Of a DNA stretch of 64,000 nt, positions 14,137 through 25,276 are shown in pieces. The notes beneath the pieces were generated by a model, which saw nothing but the letters and a program-made list of their open reading frames with translations, was not told the DNA's origin and searched no databases. Position 1 is the first letter of the stretch; every line of letters begins with the position of its first letter. Origin of the DNA: Diabrotica undecimpunctata (lineage: Eukaryota > Arthropoda > Insecta > Coleoptera > Chrysomelidae); the NCBI RefSeq assembly GCF_040954645.1, contig NC_092809.1, positions 71,650,141 through 71,714,140 of the forward strand, in the 5' to 3' direction. The position numbers were made by a program, and so were the translations under genes.

Positions 14137-14140
<4 letters not shown>
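12798..14140 (-). mobile_element. Antisense solo LTR, diverged copy
   Basis: This block is the reverse complement of the 1305-bp LTR found at 14225 and 18397, with many substitutions and small indels. The left end TGTGATATT matches the LTR's 3' end. TCAGGGTTATATTCGTGCTT (near 12914-12935) and TTCTACGTACGTGAAC (near 13080-13095) match internal LTR sequence. The right end CAATTTTACATAGCATAACA matches the LTR's 5' start. No internal region accompanies it, so it is a solo LTR, clearly older than the full element beside it. Open frames inside it, for example near 13573-13821, are chance. Confidence 0.9.

Positions 14141-14141
<1 letters not shown>

Positions 14142-14222
<81 letters not shown>
14142..14222. 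repeat. (AT)n microsatellite
   Basis: About 80 bp of AT dinucleotide between the antisense solo LTR and the full LTR retrotransposon. Confidence 0.98.
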
Positions 14223-14224
<2 letters not shown>

Positions 14225-14226
<2 letters not shown>

Positions 14227-15529
14227 TTATGATATGTAAAATCGAGAAAAATATTGGTTTGTTTAAAATATTTCAAAGTTAAAAAAACATTAAAATAATT
14301 CAGAAAGAATAACCAACAAACATTTCGAAGAAGGAAAGTTTTTAAATTCTTGGATTACCTGTACTAAACAAAATGTAAGCTATACATAAATTATTTCTTT
14401 GTTATACTTGAGTGACCCGCATAATTTTAAGTGAAATCCAAAGACAATTGAACCCGGGTTTTCCAAATACATTAATGCAGTGATTAAAGACAATAGAAGG
14501 GATTTTAGAAAGAGGTTTTTGTTAGTTTTTAAGAATTATAGAAAAATATTATTAGTAAATAAGTTTTAGGAAATTTATAATTATAGGTAAAAATTTGTTT
14601 GTTATCGAAATGAAAAAATGGGGTAATTGTGACGAGTTTTGATTGGCGGAGATTGAAAAAAGGTGGGATAGGTATGTAGGAGTGAGAGTTTGGCTAGATT
14701 TAGGAGAGAAAAAAGATAATCAGTAGGTTTTCCAAGTCTGTAAGACGAACAGTGATTGTTCTCTGGCGGTTCCCGAAATGTAGCAAGCAGTAGTGTTGAA
14801 TGTTAGCCAACGAGAGATTCAGTTTATCGTAAAGAGAAGATATTCCAAGAGTCATTTTTCACTCGGGCCAACGAGAGATTCAGTTTATCGAGAGGAGAAA
14901 GGCTATCATAATTTGAATGATTTGTGCTTTTGAAGGAGATCATTAAGGACGATATACTTGCAACAATCTGTTGTAAGATTGCTGATTACATAGGGAGCGG
15001 TTGAGAGGAGATAATATAGTCTACAAGGAACAAGGATTTGGACCACTCATCATCAGAGAGAGATATTTTTGTTGTCTGCAGTTTTTCTTTTTATTGATAA
15101 CACAATTTTTACACTTAATTTAGAAAGGATATAAATATTTTGATTAGGAGAGTTAGAATAGTTTGGGATTTTGAGATTTCAATTAATATTGTTTTACCAT
15201 TAATTTTGAATTGTTCACGTACGTAGAACAAAATTTTGAGAATCATTATATGAGATTTGTTTATTGAAAACTTTTGAGTGTGAATTATTTCATTATTTTT
15301 ATTTCAATATATAGTGTTAGATCATATGTGTTTTTTATTATTCCGGTATTCTTTGGACCTTACCTTTCACATGTAATAGCATAGATATTGAAGCACGAAT
15401 TTAACCCTGATATAAAAGAATTAAAAATTGTGATAGAGTCATAATCATATCATTTAAATAATTTTTAATTAATCAAAAAAAATTAATTAGCTAATTATTG
15501 CTTGGCGCACCAAGACTTTAAATATCACA
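14225..15529 (+). repeat. 5' LTR (1305 bp)
   Basis: Runs from TGTTATGATATG to TATCACA, with imperfect inverted ends. It carries a TATA box and an internal 24-bp direct repeat (14806-14829 and 14867-14890). It is nearly identical to 18397-19701. Confidence 0.95.
15130..15136 (+). promoter_or_regulatory. Putative TATA box in 5' LTR
   Basis: TATAAAT lies about 400 bp before the LTR end, a plausible position for the U3-R promoter of an insect LTR element. The start site was not determined. Confidence 0.45.
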
Positions 15530-15534
15530 ATAAC

Positions 15535-15552
15535 TGGCGCCCAACGTGGGGC
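15535..15552 (+). other. tRNA-Lys primer binding site
   Basis: TGGCGCCCAACGTGGGGC starts five bases after the LTR end. It is the exact complement of the last 18 bases of insect tRNA-Lys(CUU) including CCA, as known from Drosophila. It primes minus-strand DNA synthesis and fixes the element's orientation as plus. Confidence 0.95.
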
Positions 15553-15936
15553 TTGAAAATATCGCAGCTTTACATTTGAAGGAAGGAAAAGAGATCTGGA
15601 ATAAGTACAGGTGATCCAGAGATAAAAACATATAACATTGAGGGAATTTGAATTTGAAAGTATTTTGACAATTTTTCCAGGGAATATAAATTTGATTTAT
15701 TGATTGATCGTAGTTAGTGGATACTTACTGCTATTGAATTATTTGATTTTATTTTCTTTACCAATCGTACATTTGATATTTATTTTGAATTATTTGAATT
15801 TTACTGATTGCATATTTGATATTTGTCGTGAAAATTTAATACATTTGGGGAGAAATATTGTCGTGTTCTGAAACATATAGAGTGTTGTAAAATTTCACAT
15901 TTGGCGGGGACAAAAACAGTAACGAAAAGAAACAAC
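15553..15936. other. LTR element leader
   Basis: AT-rich untranslated leader between the primer site and gag, where a packaging signal would be expected. No coding sequence is seen. Confidence 0.6.
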
Positions 15937-17241
15937 ATGTCGACCACAAGGAGTCAAAGCAAAATGCAGGAAAGGAAGGAGGATAACAGAGAAGATAAAA
16001 CAATTTTGGAAGAAGGATCGGATAATGAAGGAAATGTTACAATAGTCGATGAGAGAAAAGAACCATCAGGAATAGATAAAATATTACAACTAATGCAACT
16101 CCAGTCACAAAAAATGGATAAAATGGATAGAAATCAACAAGAAACATCACTAAAAATGGAAGAAAACCAACGGGAAACAAAACAAACAATGAGCAATATA
16201 GAGCAGCGTCTGGAAAACTATGAACAGGAAATTAGAGGATGTGTTGAGGGGATAAAGAAAGAACTGATACAACAAATAGAAGAGATTAATGAAATTAAAA
16301 ATGATATGAAAGAACAAGAAATGAGAATTAAAGATAATTTGGAGGAATTAGAAAGCAAACTTGAAAATGTAATGATTGAAGACAAGAAAGAAATAGAAAA
16401 ACAAATTGAGGATATCAGAAAACAACGAGAGACGGGAGACAGGAGAGAAGTTATCATCCATGGAACAAGTGAGGCGAAAATACAATTTGGCGGGGATATT
16501 CGGAAAACACACCCAGTACCGTTTGTTAAAAATTTGAAAACCAAATTACAACATACTAGATATTTTGACGATTGCAAAGAAACAATTAGAAACCATTTGA
16601 AAGAAGGAGCAGCGTTATGGTATGAAAGCAAGGAAGATGAGTTTGAAAATTGGACAGATTTTGAAAATAAATTTCTCAACTATTTCTGGGGGAAAAATAA
16701 ACAGAGAGAAATCAACCAAGAGCTACAGAATGGAAAATATCACGAAAAAATGGGAATATCTGAAGAAAGATATGCTTTGCAGATATATAACAATTCAAAA
16801 TATCTAGAATACAAATATTCTACCGAACAGCTGGTAGAAATGATCAGCAGACATTTTGAGGAAACGTTGGAAGATCACGTGATTTTGAGAAACTATCAAG
16901 ATGTTGATAGTTTGTGCCAATTCCTTCAATTAAAAGAAGCGAAAAGAAAAGAAATGAGAAATAGAAGACAACATGACCAATATAATGGACCGGAAAGAAG
17001 GTATTCATCAAATTATGACCAGAGAAACCGACATCCCAGATCAACAAACGAATATAGGCCGAGAAATTACAATAATTACAATAGACAACAAAATTACGAT
17101 AACCGGAATGATACACAAAATAGAACAAATGAAATCACAACAGGAATAGAGATGCACAAAATCCTCCGAATAGGAATACTAACGAACAAAGGGACGATAG
17201 AAATAACCAGAGCTTCCAACAACAAAATAGAAGGGAGATGA
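15937..17241 (+). CDS. gag: Gag-like capsid protein of LTR element
   Basis: Structural protein of the retrotransposon, which packages its RNA. I take the ATG at 15937 as start; the frame is open from 15901 but has no earlier ATG. The first 150 residues are highly charged (Glu, Lys, Gln) and heptad-like, so probably coiled coil. A Gypsy-type Gag core follows near residues 195-345, with WYESKEDEFENWTDFENKFL and VEMISRHFEETLEDHV. The tail from about residue 355 is Arg, Asn, Tyr and Gln rich and basic, replacing a zinc knuckle as RNA-binding region. From about position 17125 the Asn-Arg-Gln-rich composition continues in another frame (for example RDDRNNQSFQQQNRREMNHV), so the annotated last 35 or so residues are probably the product of a one-base indel. 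The stop at 17239-17241 is therefore likely not the original. Confidence 0.88.
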   Translation: MSTTRSQSKMQERKEDNREDKTILEEGSDNEGNVTIVDERKEPSGIDKILQLMQLQSQKMDKMDRNQQETSLKMEENQRETKQTMSNIEQRLENYEQEIRGCVEGIKKELIQQIEEINEIKNDMKEQEMRIKDNLEELESKLENVMIEDKKEIEKQIEDIRKQRETGDRREVIIHGTSEAKIQFGGDIRKTHPVPFVKNLKTKLQHTRYFDDCKETIRNHLKEGAALWYESKEDEFENWTDFENKFLNYFWGKNKQREINQELQNGKYHEKMGISEERYALQIYNNSKYLEYKYSTEQLVEMISRHFEETLEDHVILRNYQDVDSLCQFLQLKEAKRKEMRNRRQHDQYNGPERRYSSNYDQRNRHPRSTNEYRPRNYNNYNRQQNYDNRNDTQNRTNEITTGIEMHKILRIGILTNKGTIEITRASNNKIEGR

Positions 17242-17284
17242 ATCATGTAGCAATAGGAAACGAAAGACAAATTTCTAATTATAA

Positions 17285-17782
17285 TCTATTATTTTAGATG
17301 CATTTATAAAACATAAAGCGATTAAAATTGTGATTGATTCTGGCTCGGAGATATCGCTAATCAATAAAAAACTAGTAAAAGAATTAAATTTGGACAGATT
17401 TGTGTATAAGATTCCTAGGGTTGATTTAGTGGGTGCAAACAATAAAAATTTGACGACAGTAAACGAAGGTATGGGAGTACAGATAAGAGTGGGAAACAAA
17501 TTCCATATTATGAAATGTGTGGTGATTGAAGATTTAAATCATGATATGATAGCGGGAATTGATGAATTGAGGAAAAAAGATATCACCATAAATTTTTCGG
17601 AAAATAAACTGGAAATCAGAGCAGAACCAGACAACACAGGAGAAGAAAAGCAAACAGATAGGAAAACAAATTCTGGAAGGATCAATGCACAGGAAAAACG
17701 CAAAGAAATCGATATGACTGTAGAGGATAAACCGAAAGTACAAGAACAAGATCTAACAGAAGAGAAAAAGAGAAGGAAGTAA
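17285..17782 (+). pseudogene. pro: Retroviral-type aspartic protease (pol N-terminus)
   Basis: Protease that processes Gag and Pol. The active-site box is KIVIDSGSEISLINKKLV (DSG, variant of DTG) near 17320-17370 and the flap-side partner is MIAGIDELRK (usual ILGxD box) near 17545-17575, at normal spacing. The frame has no ATG of its own and is probably reached by the -1 shift at 17292. After the protease comes a charged Glu-Lys linker that ends in a TAA at 17780-17782; the same frame then continues, so this stop is probably a single nonsense mutation inside pol. Catalytic residues appear intact. Confidence 0.85.
17286..17297 (+). other. Likely gag-pro -1 frameshift site
   Basis: In the frame that continues the gag tail, CTA TTA TTT is followed by TAG at 17295-17297. 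Slipping back one base on TTT opens the protease frame (TTA GAT GCA). Gag stop and protease start are thus linked by a -1 shift, the usual Gypsy arrangement. The heptamer is not a canonical X XXY YYZ site. Confidence 0.5.
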
Positions 17783-18301
17783 AAGAAGAAGAGTTCGAAA
17801 AGAAAGCAGGAAAATAAGATGGAGACCAGAGAAAAACAGGAAATAGAAGGTACAGAAGAATTGTTGACAACCGACGATAAAACAGAATGGAAGCAGGAAG
17901 AAAAAGAAAGTATCATCAGAGAAATGAAAGGAATAGAAACATGGTGCTCGGAATACCAAAGGGAATTAGAGGATAAAAAGAAAACAGAAGAAAAAATGGC
18001 ACTGATGGACGAGAATCCAGAATTTTGTGAAGAAGTATTATGGACAGTGAACACATGTGAACAAAAGGAGGATGAAAGAAAAATAAATTGTGGAGAAAAC
18101 ATGGGAAAGAAAATAGAGAAGATTTTAGGAAACCATGGAGATCTTGTTAATGAAGTAAACCGAGTGGCTAAAAATTATGAACTTTCTTTTAAGGGAAAAT
18201 ACTTGGAAAAATTTAAAACGAAATTATATCCAATCCCGTATAAAGACAGGCAATATACGGGGTATTTTAACATTCACGACATTTATCAGTATCATAAGTA
18301 G
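17783..18301 (+). pseudogene. pol: Pol remnant: linker, RT start fused to pol C-terminus
   Basis: Continuation of the protease frame after the TAA at 17780. It has about 130 codons of Glu-Lys-rich linker, then YELSFKGKYLEKFKTKLYPIPYKDRQYT near 18177-18255, whose KLYPIPYKDR matches the conserved opening of Gypsy RT domains. The frame then jumps straight to GYFNIHDIYQYHK and a stop at 18299-18301. That tail looks like the C-terminal end of a Gypsy integrase or pol, though I am less sure of it. RT palm, RNase H and integrase core are absent, so an in-frame internal deletion of roughly 2.5-3 kb relative to a normal pol is inferred. Confidence 0.7.
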
Positions 18302-18384
18302 ATTTTAATAACATAGTGAAATAATTTGATCCTAGAAAACTTTTGTCATTTTTAAAATTTAACAAAGAGTTTTCGGCAGATCAA

Positions 18385-18396
18385 ATGGCGGGGATT
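18385..18396 (+). other. Polypurine-like tract
   Basis: AATGGCGGGGAT lies immediately before the 3' LTR, the position where plus-strand DNA synthesis is primed. The G-rich core is GGCGGGGA. Confidence 0.65.
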
Positions 18397-19823
<1,427 letters not shown>

Positions 19824-19829
19824 GACTGA

Positions 19830-22385
19830 AAAAGCGATAAACGAGAACATCTACTATTTTACGAGAACATCTACGCTACATATGGAACTGCAGCCGTTGG
19901 ATTCCTCAAAGGATGGTCGAAGACGAGTCTAAAATTATCCAAAGAAAGAAATAGAAGAATTTTCCTGTTAAAATGTAAGAAATCTGGAATACTTCCGAAA
20001 TACATTTCACATTGTGCTGTCCCAATTGAAAATTTAATTTACAGGCAAGATACTCACACCCATCTTACGAGAACTTTTATTAACAAATTAGGGTATAAAC
20101 TTTTAACTATTAAAATAAACATTAATCATAAACTAATAAAATCATTAGAGAATAAATTAAATACCCTTAAGTCAAATATAATTAGTAGTACTAGTGAACA
20201 TATTTGTAATAATTTTATTCAGAAACAAATGAAACACTATAATTTTTCTTTTCATAAGATAAAAAATAGTAATATTAATAAATTCAACAATTTAAAATCT
20301 ACTATGTTGAACAACCAACTTATTACTAAGGATGCTTGGATAAAAAATATCTCCCGAGTTGAAATTCCATCAAACGTTATTAAGTTTCTCTCGTTAGGTC
20401 CTAAGTTTAGCATTGAACCACGGTTAAGTATTGATTCTCCTATTAAACCGCTTTTATCAGATATTGATTTTATATCATCATTTATTCCGGATCCTGATTG
20501 TAGAAATATTGCAATTGCTAGATCGATTAACATAATCACTAATAACTCGTTTAAACGTAGGAGTTCCCCTTCTCTCCTACAAAATCTGTTTGAAGAAACT
20601 AAACGCTTCCTCAAATCTCACCCTGAGTTAGTAGTGACTCAATCCGACAAAGGTAATGTTACCGTAATAATGTTGAAAGATGATTACTTTAAACTTTCTC
20701 AAGAGATTCTTGATCAGGGTTCATCCTACATAACCCTCCCTAGTGACCCAACTAGTAATATTCAAAATAAATCTAATGCCATAATAAAACGCCTTTGGCA
20801 ACAGAAACAAATTGATTTGAACACAAAAAAGAGACTCTCATCCTATAAAAGTGTTGTTGCAAAATTCTACACCCTCCCTAAAATCCATAAACCTAGCTTA
20901 ACTATGAGACCTATAGTTTCCTCCATAGGCTCACCAACTGAACATATTGCAGGCTTTCTCACCAATATTTTGACCAAAGCTTATGATTCAAATAATGATT
21001 ACTACATCAGAGATTCTTTTCAAGTTGTTGAGTTATTTAACAGAACTGTATTACCACATAATTATGTTCTCGTTAGTCTAGATGTGGTCTTCCTCTTCAG
21101 TAATGTTTACTTAAATGCCGTTCTCCGATCTATTCATAAACACTGGAATAAAATTTCACAAGTATGTAGCATCGATTACGATATGTTTATTTAGATGATA
21201 GAGTTCTTGTTTAATTCCACTTGCTTCTCTTTCAATAACAAATATTATAAACAAACCTTTGGCACTCCTATGGAAGCCAGTATCTCTCCAATTCTAGCTA
21301 CATATGTAATGGATGATCTGTTGGATATTATTCTTCAGGTTGTTCCTTTCAATGTTCCTTTTATTAAAAAGTATGTTGATGACATTATTATGTCGTGCCC
21401 ACAAGGTTTAGAATTTGAGCTCTTAGACATTTTCAATAGCTATGACCCCCACATTCAATTTACTCTTGAAAAAGAGGATCAAAACCAATCTGTTCCTTTT
21501 CTCGACACAATGTTTATTAGAGAACTGGATAACATCATTACAATTGATTGGTATAGAAAAAAGTGTAACTCTGGAAGATATCTCAACTACCACTCTTACC
21601 ACAAGTCAAGCATGAAAATTAATCTAGTCAAACAAATGACTACACGAGTTCGTAAACTAGCTGACCCTGTTTTTAGAGAGAAGAATCTCAACATCCTTTT
21701 ACAGTTGTTCCTAGATAATTCTTACCCCGAATCCTTACTTAGGAAAATCATCTTTAACACATCCTCTGTCATACTCAACACACAAGTAAACCCTCCCCAA
21801 AATACAGGTGCTATGAAAGTTAGCTCTGATTCCCACTCACAGACTAACAATATTTCTAATATATCTTTTGTATCACTTCCATTTATTAAGGACGTCTCTC
21901 CCAAATTGACCGGAATTTTTGCTCAATACCTACCAAATGTAAAAATTGCTTATAAAAGCACTCTAGTTGTGGGATCTTTGTACAAGTCATTGAAAGATAA
22001 AGTACCAAACTTAGATAAAAGTGATGTTGTCTACAAACTTAATTGTTTGGGCTGTGAAGGTTCTTATATAGGTCACACCTCCCAAAAAGTTTCTAGCCGC
22101 TTGACTCTTCACAAGAGTGACATTAGGTTACACCCTGATAGATGTTCTCTAGCCACACATGCTAACACAACAGGGCACTCTTTCGATTTTCCAAATGTGA
22201 AAATCCTATCCACGGAGACCAATTATTTAAAAAGATTGTTTCTCGAGATGGCTTTCATTTTTCAAGAAAAAGAAACTATTAACAAAAAGACAGATACCAA
22301 TAATTTAAGCAACTTATATTCATTATTGTTAACTTTGGATAAACATGAATCTACTAATACAGACAATTCATCATCAACAATATAA
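19830..22385 (+). pseudogene. Penelope RT with GIY-YIG endonuclease, one stop
   Basis: Single-ORF polymerase of a Penelope-like element. The frame is open from 19830; the first ATG after a long open stretch is 20229. RT motifs in order: TQSDKGNVTVIM, KFYTLPKIHKP with MRPIVSSIGSP, palm A box VLVSLDVVFLFSNV, B box QTFGTPMEASISPILATYVM (usually PMGS), C box YVDDIIMS, and the downstream SVPFLDTMF. The C-terminus holds the GIY-YIG nuclease that nicks target DNA: VYKLNCLGCEGSYIGHTS, then RLTLHKSDIRL and a conserved Glu in KRLFLEMAFIF. The only break I see is TAG at 21192-21194, between the A and B boxes, with no frameshift. The copy is therefore fairly young. PMEAS instead of PMGS in the B box may also impair it. 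Confidence 0.93.
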
Positions 22386-22854
22386 GTTTAATTATATATG
22401 AGATATACAATACCTCTACTACTTCTTCTAAAATAAGTCTTTTTACCTTTTCTGTTTCAAGTTCAGCGTCTATCAGGTATACTATTACCTTTACATTGTT
22501 ATCATTAAGATCTAACGTTCTATCGTTTTAAGTTGGCAGTAACGAATTCACAACCAATTCTTTGTTTCTGATAAGAATGTTTATAACCTAAATTTTATTT
22601 TATGACATGTTCTGTAATTATTTTAACATAATTTTATTTAAATGTTCATGTATATGTGTTTTAAAGTGTTTTAAATATGTACTTGTTAAAGAACGTTTTT
22701 TAAAAAACAATTTTGGATAGTTTTCACCATCATTTGTAGGGGTCAAATGAGTTGCTCATTTCATTTGATAAACATCACGACAACCAACCTCAATTAGTGT
22801 AAGATGCAAAATAATTCCTTTTCTGTATTTTGTACTAATTTTGTTTATTGTAGC
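22386..22854 (+). other. Penelope 3' untranslated region
   Basis: AT-rich non-coding sequence between the stop and the hammerhead-like motif. A small hairpin, GAGTTGCTCATTTC over about 22750-22762, is visible. No other features. Confidence 0.6.
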
Positions 22855-22892
22855 ACCCTGATGATGCAAATAAAGATTTGCGAAAGCTTGGT
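22855..22892 (+). ncRNA. Hammerhead-like ribozyme motif (Penelope tail)
   Basis: Exact core box CTGATGA at 22858-22864, one extra T, helix II GCAAAT-AAAG-ATTTGC (22866-22881, six perfect pairs), GAAA at 22882-22885. The A15.1-to-U16.1 segment is the palindrome AGCT (22885-22888), next base T as the H17 position, then GGT (22890-22892) pairing with ACC (22855-22857) as a short helix I. Helix III can form only between two copies. The extra T between A9 and helix II departs from the textbook core, so activity is uncertain. Confidence 0.7.
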
Positions 22893-22895
22893 TTA

Positions 22896-23500
22896 CTAAA
22901 AAGAGTACTTCTTTGTCCTATCTTCCGCTGCACACCCAAATATTTGAGTTTTGTGGCTTGGTTTATTCCTTTGTATTCTTTCCTTTTTGCTCCTTTATTT
23001 TTACAATTTGGTATTTTAAGTTGTTCTAGGTTTCGTTTATAATCCGTCTTCCACCTTGGATCCGTCTTCAACAATGGACATCAATATCTGGCCTTCGCTG
23101 ATTATCTTACTATTCTAACAAAAACAAGAAAAGACACAAAATATTATAAAACGATTAAAAACGGACGCAAAATATTTTTACCTAGAAATAAACCTGGAAA
23201 AGTCAAAGTACATTATACTCGGAAATACAGAGCAAAAACAAGAAGGGCAGTTTGCTTTTATATCTAATAATTCAAGAGAATTTAATTTCAAGAGAGAGTC
23301 AAGTCTCAAGACAAGGTCTGAGGGTCAGCAACAACTCCTATTGGGAGTCTAACGTTGCCATACAGGATATCTGTTAAATTCTTTCACAAAAAACATCACA
23401 ATATATTTTTAACAACAATGTAATACAAAACAAAGTTTGTAACTTTTTAAGGGTTTTTACACAGATATTTAGTGACTTAACTCATGTAAACCTGGTAATT
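22896..23500. other. Mostly featureless; possible LINE scrap
   Basis: Near 23180-23230 the plus strand reads YLEINLEKSKYIILG, which resembles the RT thumb segment of LINEs (INxxKTKxM). It is isolated and short, so this is only a hint. The rest is AT-rich and unrecognised. Confidence 0.3.
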
Positions 23501-23542
23501 TTACACTGACAATGGACATTTTAGTGCGAAAACGTTCTGTGA
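23501..23542 (+). ncRNA. Hammerhead-like motif, decayed core
   Basis: TTACA (23501-23505) pairs with TGTGA (23538-23542), including one G-T pair, as helix I. The core box is CTGACAA (23506-23512, two changes from CTGANGA). Helix II is weak (GGAC against GTGC). GAA at 23528-23530 is followed by the palindrome AACGTT and then C as H17. The motif is followed by ATGTAGCCC, as in the copy near 62119, so the two belong to one family. Confidence 0.55.
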
Positions 23543-23544
23543 TG

Positions 23545-24360
23545 TAGCCCAAAAGGGTATTTTTTATTATCTATCCTTTATAAATAATTTTTAAATAAAA
23601 CTTTTGTTTTAGACTACCTTTCCTTCTAATTACTAGTCTTTATTTTTCTGCAATAATGCACCAGCCATAATATTGTTTTGAATATTTTCACTGACTTTTA
23701 AACCGGTTTTTATTTATGGTATTTGTTAGCGACACCAGTTTTTATCACCATATATAGGATTTTATTTCCTTATCCTTCGTTTTCTGTTTTTACCACTTTC
23801 CTTATTTGTGTATAACCCTCTTTATAATTATTTTATTTATGTCTCAATTTTTATTACACAAATGTTTCACCACTGTATCTGCCCAAAAATTGAGTTAAGA
23901 TACGAGCTAAAAACAGTTGTGTCCAAACATAATTGTGTTTGGCAAATATTTAATAAAAAAATATATAAAATATTATTAGAAATTTCAATATGTCGATAAA
24001 TTCTTCTTTTTGAATTAAAACTTTTTATTTACTTCTCTATTTTGCTCAGACCTCCAGAACTTCTTTTGAACATTTGTTAGTTTTGGTTTTTGTCAATTAG
24101 ATTTTGGCTGCTACGTATTTGCTTGTCGTAAACGATAGCTTGTTTACATCAAAGAGGCATCTTTGATATCACGATAAATGCTATGTTCTTTGTAGACACA
24201 GTATGTTCTATTCTTTTTTCTCTCTTAATTTTAACTACATTTTACCGGAATTAGAGAAAATGTTTTTTAAAGTAGGTCAGTACAAATGGTATACCAATTT
24301 TCTGTTCATTAAATGATACTTATTGTATCATAATTTTTAAAAATGTCTATTAGTTAAACA
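23545..24360. other. No recognisable gene
   Basis: AT-rich DNA with no coding homology or structured element that I could recognise. Confidence 0.5.
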
Positions 24361-24404
24361 TTGTATATATGAACACACTGAGATCTACTGTGTGCAATAT
24401 CAAA

Positions 24405-24720
24405 CAACATACAGGAGAGATTAAAGGTTTATAAAATACCCTGTAAAAGCAACATTTTTTATGTGGGAAAAAAGTCAAGATCACTAAGTGAGGATGAATG
24501 AGCATAAATCAAGCATCAAAAACAAAGACTTTATTAGTTCCCAGATATGCAAACATGCCTACAAAAATAAACAAAGAGTACAATCAAAAGATGCATTAAT
24601 ATTCATTGAAGAAACAGTCAGTAAAAAGACAAAAATATTAAAAAATCAGTCCTTATTTTAATTAATGAAGAAAAATGTATAGCAGACCCATTACTAGGCT
24701 CTGGTTGTCAATATTAAAAG
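24405..24720 (+). pseudogene. Penelope GIY-YIG endonuclease fragment
   Basis: C-terminal nuclease domain of a second Penelope family. It reads VYKIPCKSNIFYVGKKSRSL near 24429-24487 (the YxIxC...FYVGKTSR signature). After a frameshift come EHKSSIKNKDFISSQICKHA and, near 24610, IFIEETVSKK, with the tail LILINEEKCIADPL. Stops and at least two frame changes break it. RT is absent, so it is a 5'-truncated copy. It differs in sequence from the copy at 19830-22385. Confidence 0.8.
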
Positions 24721-24839
24721 AAGAAGTCAGCCTTAGGTTGTGGAAAGATATGTGTATTTGTGCTACCAAATTAGATTAACGCAGGACAACCAGAAATGTG
24801 AGCTACTCTGAAGGGTAAGTTTAGGTTGAGCTGCATTCA

Positions 24840-25225
24840 AAGAAATGGGAGAAACATGTTTAAAACAAATGTCCCAATCAATTTAAAAAGAAAAGCTTTT
24901 AACCATTGCGTTCCACCAATCCCCACATATAGAAGAGAAACCTTAACTCTCACAAAAACATCAGCAAAAAAATTGAGAAGGACATAACGTAAAGTGTAGA
25001 TAATAATGCTTGAAATAAGCTTGAGAAATAGCCTAAGAAAAGAGGAAGTTCATAGATGAACCGAAGTAAAAGCTATTATCAAATGTATTAGAAGGTAAAA
25101 ATGAAGATGCGCAAAACATGTTGCAACAATGAAAGACGCCAGGAGAACACACAAATTGCTTGAATAGAGACCACAGGCAAACAAGCAAAGCCGCAAGATC
25201 CCCAACACGATGGACTGGACTTGAC
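24840..25225 (+). pseudogene. LINE polyprotein C-terminal fragment
   Basis: Decayed C-terminal region of an RT polyprotein lacking RNase H. It reads KRKAFNHCVPPIPTYRRETL, LTKTSAKKLRR, IMLEISLRNSLRKEE and, in another frame, ending PNTMDWT. This corresponds to the usual series QCVLPVLTYGSETWTLTK, LGISLRDRIRNEEI and RPPTRWTDD. Stops and shifts are frequent. The family (RTE- or CR1-like) cannot be fixed. Confidence 0.7.
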
Positions 25226-25276
25226 AAAGTCAATTTGATTTCGGAATATTTTATTCATTGTATCTATAGGAGATTT

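Larger units (their letters stand above)
19830..22895 (+). mobile_element. Penelope-like retroelement, nearly complete
   Basis: About 3 kb comprising an 852-codon frame (one stop), a 3' untranslated region of about 470 bp and a hammerhead-like motif at 22855-22892. Long terminal direct repeats, common in Penelope elements, were not found. The 5' end lies at the (AT)n tract, with a short tandem duplication of ACGAGAACATCTAC at 19841 and 19861. Confidence 0.9.
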
